DNA of 64,000 nucleotides, taken from positions 10,710-74,709 of the forward strand of contig CAVQBL010000005.1 of NCBI GenBank assembly GCA_963710715.1, given 5' to 3'. The stretch is from CAVQBL01 sp963710715. Lineage in GTDB: Bacteria; Pseudomonadota; Gammaproteobacteria; DSM-16500. The position numbers and the translations under genes are program-made. Under the pieces are notes generated by a model that saw only the letters and a list, made by a program, of their open reading frames with translations, ran no database searches and was not told the DNA's origin. Positions 36,028 through 44,608 of this stretch are shown here, piece after piece (the first letter of the stretch is position 1; each line of letters begins with the position of its first letter).

Positions 36028-36882
36028 ATGGCGACAAAACCAGGGCCAATAAAGATAGCTCTGATAAATAAAAATAGCACTGGGAAAACAACATTTGCTG
36101 ATCCCGTTCTCGGCATGCGTTTCGAGAAAGAATTTGAAAACATAAGAAGCAGTAGATTCGTTACAAAATACGGATACTTTTTAGTATTGGATATTGGTGA
36201 AGGACCACTTCGTACTATTACACAATTTCATCTGAACAATTCGGATGTAATAGCGTTTGTCTTCAATGCACAAGATGACTATGAAGCGCAAAAAGCATAC
36301 CTGACAGACATGCTTAAACTCGCAAAAACTTGCAATAACCCATCTTTCACCCCATTTTTATTTGTCGCCAATGCTGCTAAATTAACAGTGGAAATTGAAC
36401 AACAACTGGACACCTTAGCTGAAGAATTAAAAGTAACTAAAGAAAACATATTTAGAGAGTGTAGTTTTGTTGAGTGTGCAAGTAAGGTAGCTCTACAGAA
36501 ACGCAGATGGAGTCAATCTTTCTTTAATCCAAAAAACTTCAAGGAAAGCTATCTTACGATTTGGAACAATAAAGCCAAAGACTCTGATCTGGCAAGAGCT
36601 ATAGCTGTCTTAGAAGACTATGCCAACAAGGGCTTCTTTCACTTTCACTGGAATAGGCAACATGCCAAAGCAGTAAAAGCCATCATAGCAAAAACAACGA
36701 TAACTAGCACAGAAGACTTGCTCACCGAGTTAGATAAAATTACAAAAAACTCCACCGGCTCTCTTGCAAAACGGATAGCATTTATTCGGTATCAGACTAA
36801 AAGTGTAGAATCTAAAGAGATGAAAGGGGTCACATCTCATGCATATCATTCCCCACCTCTCAAAATTTCTCCTGGGCGCTGA
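36028..36882 (+). CDS. Rab-like GTPase paralog 2, degenerate G domain
   Basis: 284 residues, same architecture as its neighbours. The P-loop is altered but plausible (LINKNSTGKTTF). Switch II (LDIGEGPL) lacks the WDTSG pattern, and the NKxD/TKxD motif is replaced by VANAAK, so GTP specificity or hydrolysis is probably lost. The C-terminal domain (about residues 175-270; FHFHWNRQHAKAVKAI, GSLAKRIAFI) is retained. The last 20 or so codons after KEMK come from a MITE-like element that begins at about 36823 and supplies the stop. CAGAGG precedes the ATG. Possibly a regulatory pseudo-GTPase. Confidence 0.7.
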   Translation: MATKPGPIKIALINKNSTGKTTFADPVLGMRFEKEFENIRSSRFVTKYGYFLVLDIGEGPLRTITQFHLNNSDVIAFVFNAQDDYEAQKAYLTDMLKLAKTCNNPSFTPFLFVANAAKLTVEIEQQLDTLAEELKVTKENIFRECSFVECASKVALQKRRWSQSFFNPKNFKESYLTIWNNKAKDSDLARAIAVLEDYANKGFFHFHWNRQHAKAVKAIIAKTTITSTEDLLTELDKITKNSTGSLAKRIAFIRYQTKSVESKEMKGVTSHAYHSPPLKISPGR

Positions 36883-37109
36883 AGTTAGATCGAAGCCCCG
36901 TCATTGCGAGCATGTGCTTTTCATGCGAAGCAATCCAGGGGAACGTTTTTGTGCTCCCTGGATTGCCACGCCCACGCAAAAAAGCGCGCGCGGGCTCGCA
37001 ATGACGGGGCTTCGATCTAACTTCAGCGCTCGCATTCATTGGCAGAAGGAGATGTGGGGAATGATATCGGTCTCATGTGTGCCACAGGCACACATGAGAC
37101 GTGACCCTT
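36823..37109. repeat. MITE-like large palindromic element, copy 2
   Basis: A 287-bp imperfect palindrome. Its ends are AAAGGGGTCACATCTCATG and the near inverse CATGAGACGTGACCCTT. Inside are ATATCATTCCCCAC on both arms, GAAGTTAGATCGAAGC inverted ends (36881-37024) and a complete CATTGCGAG-type unit. It is the same family as 22070-22303 in reverse orientation. The left end overlaps the last codons of GTPase paralog 2. Confidence 0.8.
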
Positions 37110-37151
37110 CCTTCTCTTATGTAAGTTAAGACAAAACTGGAGGAAAAAGAA

Positions 37152-38060
37152 ATGCAGACAAGAGTAAAGATGGTTGTAGTAGGTCCGGGTGAGTGCGGAA
37201 AATCATCAATAATTAATCGTTTACGTCACCAATCCTTTATTTTCAATAATGAAACAACTGTGGGCGCAGAGTTTCACCGTATAAACAATTGTGAAATATG
37301 GGATACTTCTGGGCAAACAAGATTTTTTGAGATAACGGGTCTGTATTTACGTGAAGCACAGGTAGTAGCATTTGTATTCGATGTGCAGAATAAAGATTAT
37401 GAAAAACAAAAAGAATATCTGCAAAAAATATACAAGAAAGTAAAGTCATCTTGTGGAGAAAACTTTACCTCATTTTTAATTGCTACCAAGGTTGATGGTC
37501 CCTTATTGGAGGAAATTAATCAACAACTGAAAGATTTAGCTAAAGAATTAAACGTAAAGGACGAAAACGTTTTTAAATGCTCTGCAAAATACAACACTAT
37601 TACACACACATGGAATAACACTCCCCAGCAAGGATTTATATGTATTCTGAATCGCGCAATTGCAGTGACTCCACAGAAGCCTGCAGAAATCAAAATATCG
37701 ACCCCACCTTTATTTACTCCAGAAGATTTACATAAAAAATATGATAGCATTTGGGAGCAAAACAAAAATGCTAGATGCACTTTCTTTTCAAGAGCTAAAG
37801 ATATTTTCATAAACTATGCTTCTAATACCTTTTTTCATCTGGGCAGAAATCACGTTGATCAAATAACAGCTATTCTCACAGATCAGAAAAACCCTGTAAC
37901 CACCACAGATGATTTACTCGCTAGGGTAGAAAAAATTCAGCTAAAAAACCCCTCTGGTTCTCTTGCAAGACGGCGAGCATTCGTTAATCTTAAAAAAGCC
38001 GAGTATGAGAAAATACGTAGCACAGAGATGGGCATAAAGCATCAAAAACCATCTAAATGA
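37152..38060 (+). CDS. Rab-like small GTPase with C-terminal domain, paralog 3 (intact)
   Basis: 302 residues. All G motifs are present: P-loop GPGECGKS (11-18), switch I TTVGAEF (35-41), switch II WDTSGQTRF (50-58) keeping the catalytic Gln55, G4 ATKVD (111-115) and G5 CSAK (143-146). These spacings are those of Ras/Rab proteins, not of bacterial translation or Era-type GTPases. No C-terminal prenylation cysteine is seen. The region at about 188-281 (LHKKYDSIWEQNKNA, GSLARRRAFVNLKK) is shared with paralogs 1 and 2; I recall similar tails in Legionellales effector-like proteins but cannot confirm it. GGAGG precedes the ATG. Probable host-acting effector by inference. Confidence 0.8.
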   Translation: MQTRVKMVVVGPGECGKSSIINRLRHQSFIFNNETTVGAEFHRINNCEIWDTSGQTRFFEITGLYLREAQVVAFVFDVQNKDYEKQKEYLQKIYKKVKSSCGENFTSFLIATKVDGPLLEEINQQLKDLAKELNVKDENVFKCSAKYNTITHTWNNTPQQGFICILNRAIAVTPQKPAEIKISTPPLFTPEDLHKKYDSIWEQNKNARCTFFSRAKDIFINYASNTFFHLGRNHVDQITAILTDQKNPVTTTDDLLARVEKIQLKNPSGSLARRRAFVNLKKAEYEKIRSTEMGIKHQKPSK

Positions 38061-38125
38061 GTAGTAATCTAACGCGCTATAGGAAATTTTTTTATAAAAA
38101 CACTCGCAAAATTGCCAGGATATGG
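38058..38125. repeat. duplicated 3' flank of GTPase gene, copy 2
   Basis: Nearly identical to 35800-35870 from the stop codon through CTCGCAAAATT, then diverging. It shows that the 3' end of the gene and its flank were copied as a unit. Confidence 0.8.
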
Positions 38126-38170
38126 TAATGTATGTAGCGCATTATTGACTTTAATTATGAGGAAAAAACG

Positions 38171-38569
38171 ATGGCTGCTAGAAAGAAAGCTACTGCCAAA
38201 TCCAATGGAAAAGCTGTAAAGAAAAAACCCGTGAAAGTGACAATGAAAAAAGTGTCAATCGGTAAAGACCCACTGACCAAAGGTGGCATTCTTACGGCGA
38301 TCACGGATATGACGAGTCTTGCTAAGAAAGACGTCACTGCGTTTATGGATGCACTAAACTTCGTAATCGAAGGACACATTGCATCACGCGGACCTGGAAA
38401 ATTTGTTCTACCTGGTCTGATGAAAATCGTAGTGGTGAAGAAGCCTGCAAGACCAGCTCGTAAAGGCATTAACCCCTTTACCGGTGAAGAAGTCATGTTC
38501 AAAGCTAAACCTGCTCGTAAAGTCGTGAAAATCAAAGCGCTTAAGAAACTGAAAGAAATGGTGGACTAA
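38171..38569 (+). CDS. HU family DNA-binding protein with basic N-terminal extension
   Basis: 132 residues. A Lys/Ala-rich arm (ARKKATAKSNGKAVKKK) precedes an HU/IHF-like fold (residues about 35-130): LTKGGILTAITDMTSLAKKDV, then GPGKFVLPGLMKIVVVKKPA and NPFTGEEVMFKAKPARKVVK. The PGLM and NPFTGE text is typical of HU-like proteins with histone-like tails found in Legionellales and other intracellular bacteria. AGGAAAAA precedes the ATG, and a strong terminator follows, so it is probably a single-gene unit. Confidence 0.9.
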   Translation: MAARKKATAKSNGKAVKKKPVKVTMKKVSIGKDPLTKGGILTAITDMTSLAKKDVTAFMDALNFVIEGHIASRGPGKFVLPGLMKIVVVKKPARPARKGINPFTGEEVMFKAKPARKVVKIKALKKLKEMVD

Positions 38570-38610
38570 GAGCTATATCATATAAATTCGCCGTAAAGCG
38601 AAATGCAAAT

Positions 38611-38640
38611 AAGGGCACTCTAGGGTGCCCTTGTTTTTTC
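38611..38640 (+). terminator. intrinsic terminator after the HU-like gene
   Basis: AAGGGCAC (38611-38618) pairs with GTGCCCTT (38625-38632) around a TCTAGG loop, followed by GTTTTTTC. This is a textbook rho-independent terminator 42 bases after the stop codon. Confidence 0.9.
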
Positions 38641-38643
38641 TCT

Positions 38644-38778
38644 GTCATTGCGAGGAGTGCTCTTCACGACCCCAGCTAAGAGCATGTGCTGGGGCAGGCT
38701 GCGCCGCGCAATCCAGAAGAACGTTGCAATATACCCTGGATGCTTCACCTCGCAAAAGGCGCGAGGTTCGCAATGACG
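38644..38778. repeat. REP-like palindromic repeat, long variant
   Basis: Runs from GTCATTGCGAGGAGTGC to GCAATGACG, between the HU terminator and the 3' end of glmM. The left hairpin is expanded by a second stem (CCCAGC...GCTGGGG), making this the longest arm of the family here. Confidence 0.8.
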
Positions 38779-38824
38779 AGCAGTGTTACTGCTACTTTCA
38801 CTCGCGGATTCACAATGACAGGGA

Positions 38825-40205
38825 CTACGCCATCTCTTCCTTCACCACTTCAGCCAACTGATTAGCAAGATATCTAATACGGGCTTCGTCATCATTACCT
38901 TCAACCATGACTCGCACTAAAGGTTCTGTACCTGAGCGGCGTAATAAAACTCTACCCGTTTTACCCAGCTTACTTTCGACATCTTGTAAAATAGATTGGA
39001 TGCGGGGTTTCTGACTTGGATCGCTGTCATTTGTTACTTTGACGTTGACTAATACTTGCGGGTATTTACTTAAACCGGATTTGAGCTCTGCCAGTGATTG
39101 GTTTTTATTTCGCATTGCAGATAAAACTTGCAAGCGCAGTGATAATTCCATCCCCTGTTGTAATAGCATCTGAACAAATAATATGACCCGAAGGTTCACC
39201 GCCTAAATGCCAATGACGTTTGTTTAACTCCGCCATAATATGTCGATCGCCCACTGGCACACGAACAAATTCAACACCTAAATCTTGCAATGCTTGTTCC
39301 AAACCAAAATTCGACATCACCGTACCAACCACACCGCCTTTTAACGTACCTCGTTTCTAGCGATGTTTAACAATGATATAAAGTAATTCATCGCCATCTA
39401 GAATATTACCCTGCGTGATCAATCATGATGACACGATCACCATCGCCATCTAATGCAATGCCTAAATCTGCTTTTTCTCTTAAAACATGCTGCTGTAGTA
39501 TTTCAGGATGGGTTGCACCACAATTTAAATTAATATTTAATCCATTGGGTTCAACACCAATTTCAATCACTTCTGCACCTAATTCACGAAATACATTGGG
39601 TGCAATGTGATAAGCTGCGCCATTCGCGCAATCAACAACAATTTTTAAGCCATTAAATGTAATGTCAGAAGAAACTGTGCTTTTACAAAATTCAATATAA
39701 CGACCCGGCGCATCGACAACACGAACTGCTTTACCTAATTGCGCTGAATCAACTGTCGTCATGGGTTGTTCTAGTTGTTCTTCAATCGCAAATTCTAGAT
39801 CATCAGGAAGTTTCGTCCCTTGCGCAGAAAAGAATTTAATGCCATTGTCATAATAAGGATTATGTGATGCACTGATAACAATGCCTGCTTGTGCGCGCAA
39901 AGTACGTGTTAGATAAGCAATCGCAGGTGTTGGCATAGGGCCTAGTAAATGAGTATCAATGCCAGCAGCAGATAAACCTGCTTCCAATACAGATTCAAAC
40001 ATATAGCCAGAAATGCGCGTATCTTTGCCAATCAAAACTTTGCCATAACCTTGGCGCGCCAAAACTTTACCCACTGCCCAACCCAGTTTTAAAATAAATT
40101 CGGCGTTAATAGGCCAAACGCCTACACGGCCACGAATACCATCCGTGCCAAAATATTTGCGTGGCTTGGAATTGATCTGTTGTTATTAACTGGTGCTTTG
40201 GTCAT
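38825..40205 (-). pseudogene. glmM: phosphoglucosamine mutase GlmM, frame-broken as assembled
   Basis: GlmM converts glucosamine-6-phosphate to glucosamine-1-phosphate for cell-wall precursors. The N terminus (RKYFGTDGIRGRVGVWPINA), the phosphoserine loop (GIVISASHNPYYDNGIKFF), the metal loop (GIALDGDGDRVIM) and the phosphate-binding tail (VLLRRSGTEPLVRVMVEG) are in order but in at least four frame segments. The total span is near normal. The inferred ATG at 40205 overlaps the ftsH stop as ATGA. The usual folP gene between ftsH and glmM is missing. Confidence 0.88.
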
Positions 40206-42138
40206 GCGCTGAATCGATTCCTTCTTGTATCATCTGCATTTGGAATACGATGCTTTTCCAGATGCTTGTGTTATTCTTAGTCGGTGTCTGTTGGTATCTA
40301 TTATCACTCGCCAGCCTGCTGGTTCACGCACAGGTCTACCCGCCATAATATCTTCAATTTGATCTATGCCTAATGGTTTCATATTTAATTAGTGCTTGTG
40401 CCATCGTATGTAATTTATCGATATTTTCTTTTAAAATTTTTTCAGCGCGTTTATAATTTCGATCGATAATGAACGAACTTCTGCATCGATCAATGCCCGA
40501 TGTGGCTTCAGAAATTTCTTTATGCCGCGTAACAGAATGGCCAAGAAATACTTCTCCTTCATCTTCACCAAAAGTCAATGGACCTAGTTTTTCAGATAAA
40601 CCCCATTTGGTTACCATGTTGCGCGCAAATTCTGTGGCTTTTTGAATATCATTAGATGCACCTGTTGTCACTTTCTCGCGACCAAAAATAATTTCTTCCG
40701 CGATGCGTCCACCAAACAAACTGGAAATTTTACTTTCCAAATATTCTTTGGTATAACTATAACGATCCCCTTCCGGTAAAAACATGGTAACACCTAATGC
40801 TCTTCCGCGAGGAATAATCGTTACTTTATGAACAGGATCATGTTCAGGCACACATAAACCAACAATAGCATGTCCTGCTTCATGATAAGCAGTTAATTTC
40901 TTTTCTGCTTCGCTCATTACCATGGAACGACGTTCAGCTCCCATGATGACTTTATCTTTGGCTTTTTCAAAATCTTCCATACCGACCGCACGTTTATTGG
41001 CACGCGCAGCAAAAAGCGCTGCTTCATTGACAATATTGGCTAAATCAGCGCCTGAAAATCCAGGCGTACTACGTGCAATAACAGCTGACATCGACATCAT
41101 CTGCTAACGGTACTTTACGCATATGAACACGTAAAATTTGTTCACGACCACGAACATCAGGCAAGACCAACAATCACTTGTCGATCAAAACGACCTGGAC
41201 GCAATAAAGCAGGATCAAATACATCAGGACGATTGGTTGCAGCAACGACGATGACGCCTTCATTACCTTGGAATCCATCCATTTCAACTAATAATTGATT
41301 TAAGGTTTGTTCACGCTCATCATGACCGCCGCCTAAGCCCGCGCCACGATGACGACCTACTGCATCAATTTCATCGATAAAAATAATACAAGGCGCTTGT
41401 TTTTTAGCTTGCTCAAACATATCACGTACACGTGAAGCACCCACACCGACAAACATTTCCACAAAATCAGAACCGGAAATAGTAAAGAAAGGTACTTTTG
41501 CTTCACCTGCCACAGCTCTTGCTAACAATGTTTTACCTGTTCCTGGTGGGCCGACTAACAATACGCCACGCGGAATTTTGCCGCCTAAGCTTTTGAAATT
41601 TTCCTGGATCATTTAAGAAATCGACTAATTCTTTGACTTCTTCTTTTGCTTCTTCACACACCCGCAACATCTGCAAAAGTTACTTTAACTTGATCTTCAC
41701 CTAATAAACGCGCGCGGCTACGGCCAAATGAAAATGCACCGCCTCGACCACCGCCTGCTTGCTGCCGTAAAACATAAATCCAGATAGCAAATAAAACAAT
41801 CCAAGGTAATAAATTTAAAAGATGCATCAATAAACCGGGTTGTTCTGGTGGTTTGCCTTTGACATTGACGTCCTTTATCGATCAATTCTTTTAATAAGCG
41901 CAGGATCTTGACGCATAGGAAGATAAGTTGTGAAGTTTTATTATTTTGCATGTACCCAGTGACATTCTTGATCGGAAATAGTGACAGAACTGACATTGCC
42001 TTGTTTAATTCATTCAAAAAAGTAGAATAACTAATTTTGTTCTTCTGGCTCGCGTCGCGGCCCAAAGTTATTAAATACAGAAACTAGGATAATCCCGATC
42101 ACCATCCATAAAAGTATCGTTTTAATTGTGTCATTCAC
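40202..42138 (-). pseudogene. ftsH: ATP-dependent zinc metalloprotease FtsH, frame-broken as assembled
   Basis: FtsH is the membrane AAA+ protease that degrades LpxC, sigma-32 and damaged membrane proteins. Walker A (GPPGTGKTL), Walker B (IIFIDEIDAVGRHRG), the second region of homology (ATNRPDVFDPALLRPGRFDR) and the zinc site HEAGH are all present across at least four frame segments. The C-terminal end is at 40202. The likely start is GTG at 42138 behind GAGAGGT, giving a total of about 645 codons, close to the E. coli 644. Damage is single-base indels. Confidence 0.9.
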
Positions 42139-42266
42139 CGTAGCTGACCTCTCGTTCATAACAAGCAACCACCGGTTTACCCTACTATGCTTAAGTATAG
42201 TTATCATACCTGAATTAGGCTCATACTATCTAGAAAAAATCCATTGCCGTGTCTAATCGCACTCAT

Positions 42267-42879
42267 TTATCTTCCTGCTAAAATATACACTTCTCTTGAC
42301 CGCCCTGAAGCTTTTGGCTTACGAATCACTACTTTCTTAAAATGTCGCTTAATTTCAGCTAAATAAGCATCAAAACCTTCACCTTGAAAAACTTTAACCA
42401 AAAAACCACCCTCATCGTTCAAAACCTGCAACGCAAAATCTAAAGCTAATTCAGCTAAAGCCATGGACGCGGCTGATCAACACTATCAATACCACTGATA
42501 TTGGGTGCCATATCAGAAATAACCCAATCCGACTTTCGCATCTGCCAAGTGCTGTCAATAATTCTTCGTAAGACAGCTTCTTCAGCTAAAATCACCTTGA
42601 ATAAACTCAACACCTTCAATAGGTTCCATGGGCAATATATCCAACGCAATCACACGCCCTTTGGTTCCGACCAGTTTGACAACAATTGCGACCAACCACC
42701 GGGCGCTGCCCCAAATCAATCACCGTCATTCCTGGTTTAAATAATTTATCGCGTTCTTGCAATTCCATGCAGCTTATAAACAGCTCGCGAACGATAGCCT
42801 GCTTGTTGTGCTTGCTTAACATAAGGATCAGAAAAATGTTCTTTTAACCACGTCGGCTACTGCTACTTTTTTATGCCAT
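42267..42879 (-). pseudogene. rlmE: 23S rRNA (uridine(2552)-2'-O)-methyltransferase RlmE, frame-broken
   Basis: RlmE (FtsJ/RrmJ) methylates U2552 in the ribosomal A loop and is heat-shock induced. The segments SSSSRRWLKEHFSDPYV, QAQQAGYRSRAVYKL, LFKPGMTVIDLG, WVISDMAPNISGIDSVDQ and GFLVKVFQGEGFDAYL are legible but split over at least three frames. The span of 613 bases equals a normal 204-residue protein. The ATG overlaps the greA stop (TAATG). Order greA-rlmE-ftsH is conserved with E. coli, lacking yhbY. Confidence 0.85.
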
Positions 42880-43362
42880 TAGATATAAGCTACTTCAACA
42901 ATTTCATAAACAATGTACACCTTCAGGTGTTTGCACTTCAACAATCATCACCTTCATATTTACCAATCATGGCGCGTGCAACAGGAGAAGTAACAGAAAT
43001 TTTATGAATTCTTAATATCTGCTTCATCTTCACCGACAATTTTATAAGTAACTGATGCTTCTGTCTTTCGTATTCATAAATGTAACTGTGGCACCAAAAA
43101 TAACTCTGCCCAGTATTTTCAATTTGCGTGACATCAATAACTTGCAGCACTCATAATTTAGCTTCAATTTCCATGAATACGCCCTTCAACAAAACCTTGT
43201 TGTTCACGCGCTGCATGATATTCAGCATTTTCTTTTAAATCACCATGCGCTCTGGCTTCAGCAATAGCATTAATAATTCGCGGACGTTCAACTGATTTTA
43301 AACGCTGTAATTCTTCCCGCAACATTTTCTGCGCCTGCTACTGTCATTGGTATTTTTTGCAT
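42879..43362 (-). pseudogene. greA: transcript cleavage factor GreA, frame-broken
   Basis: GreA stimulates cleavage of the 3' RNA end in stalled RNA polymerase. The start MQKIPMTVAGAE and the following coiled-coil text (RPRIINAIAEARAHGDLKEN AEYHAA, in changing frames) match the family, as does the C-terminal end IVYEIVEVAYI. Span is 161 codons, near the usual 158. At least three indels are needed to rejoin the frames. Lies between dnaJ and rlmE. Confidence 0.8.
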
Positions 43363-43377
43363 ACGTTACTGCACTCT

Positions 43378-44496
43378 CTAAAATTTCATATCTTCAAAAA
43401 ATTTTTTCACCTTATTAAACCATGAACTCGATTTTGGACTATGTTTATTATTCGCAGACATGGTTTTTTCAAACTGCTTGTAATAATTCTTTTTGTTTTG
43501 CGTTAAATTAACAGGTGTTTCAACTGTGACTTTACACATTAAATCACCCTGTCGCACCACCGCGAACCGATGGCACTCCCATGCCTTTAATACGAAACAC
43601 TTTACCCGATTGTGTTTCAGCAGGAATTTTTAATTTAACCCGCCCATTCAAAGTTGGCACATCTAATTCACCGCCTAATGCCGCGGTCACAAAACTAATG
43701 GGCACTTCACAATGTAAATTGTTACCATCTCGCTCAAAAATTGCATGTTGTTTAACACTGATTTGAACATAAAGATCACCTGGCATGCACCTGCTTCACC
43801 TGCTTCACCTTCTCCACTCAAACGAATTCGATCACCCGTATCAACACCCGGGGGAATTTTAACAGATAATTTTTTAGTTTGTTTACGTCGACCTTTGCCA
43901 CGACAACTTAGGCAAGGATCTAATAATCACTTGACCTTTACCACGACAAGTAGGACAAGTTTGTTGCACAGAAAAAAATCCTTGCTGCATGCGTACTTGC
44001 CCATAGCCACCGCAATCTTGACAAGTGACAGGAGATGCGCCTTTACGTGCACCACTGCCATGACATTCTGCGCAAGCAATCAGTGTAGGAATGGTAATTT
44101 CAACTGTTTTACCAAACACAGCATTTTCCAGAGTAATTTCGAGATTATAACGTAAATCTGCGCCACGCTGCGGGCCGCCGCGTCCACCACCAAAAATATC
44201 ACCGAAGATATCACCAAAAATATCACTGAAATTCATTCCGCCCATGACCAGCAGCGCCACCAAAACCACCTGCTCCTTGTGCAGCATGACCAAATTGATC
44301 ATAGGCAGCTCGTTTACGGCTATCAGAAAGCACTTCGTAAGCTTCTTTATTTCTTTAAATTTTTCTTCAGATACTTTATCGTTAGGATTACGATCAGGAT
44401 GATGCTTCATCGCTAAGCGACGATAGGCTTTTTTAATTTCTTCTTCGCTGGCATTACGCGAAACACCTAAAATTTCGTAATAATCTCGTTTTGCAT
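43378..44496 (-). pseudogene. dnaJ: co-chaperone DnaJ, frame-broken
   Basis: DnaJ stimulates the DnaK ATPase. The J domain (RDYYEILGVSRNASEEEIKK, with the HPD loop in MKHHPDRNPND), a G/F region with a repeated SDIFGDIFGDIFGGG, the zinc fingers (CAECHGSG, CQDCGGYG, CPTCRGKG) and the C-terminal end SSWFNKVKKFFEDMKF are present over at least three frames. A missing G just after the ATG (ATGCAAAACGAG for ATGGCAAAACGAG) is one visible indel. Span of 373 codons is normal. Confidence 0.88.
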
Positions 44497-44517
44497 GATT
44501 AATCTTACATTTATACT

Positions 44518-44604
44518 CATTAGAGCCATGTGCTTTACATGGCGAAGCAATCGGAATTGCAACATTCTCTGAGCTTCGTCGCAAAAAGCGCTCCTCGCAT
44601 GACG
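44518..44604. repeat. REP-like palindromic repeat, indel-damaged copy
   Basis: A copy of the CATTGCGAG family between dnaK and dnaJ. Compared with the 52.9-kb copy it lacks bases in several places, for example CTCGCATGACG for CTCGCAATGACG, TGCTTTACATG for TGCTTTTTACATG and a shortened CTGGATTGC. The deletions resemble those in the flanking genes. Confidence 0.7.
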
Positions 44605-44608
44605 ACTA

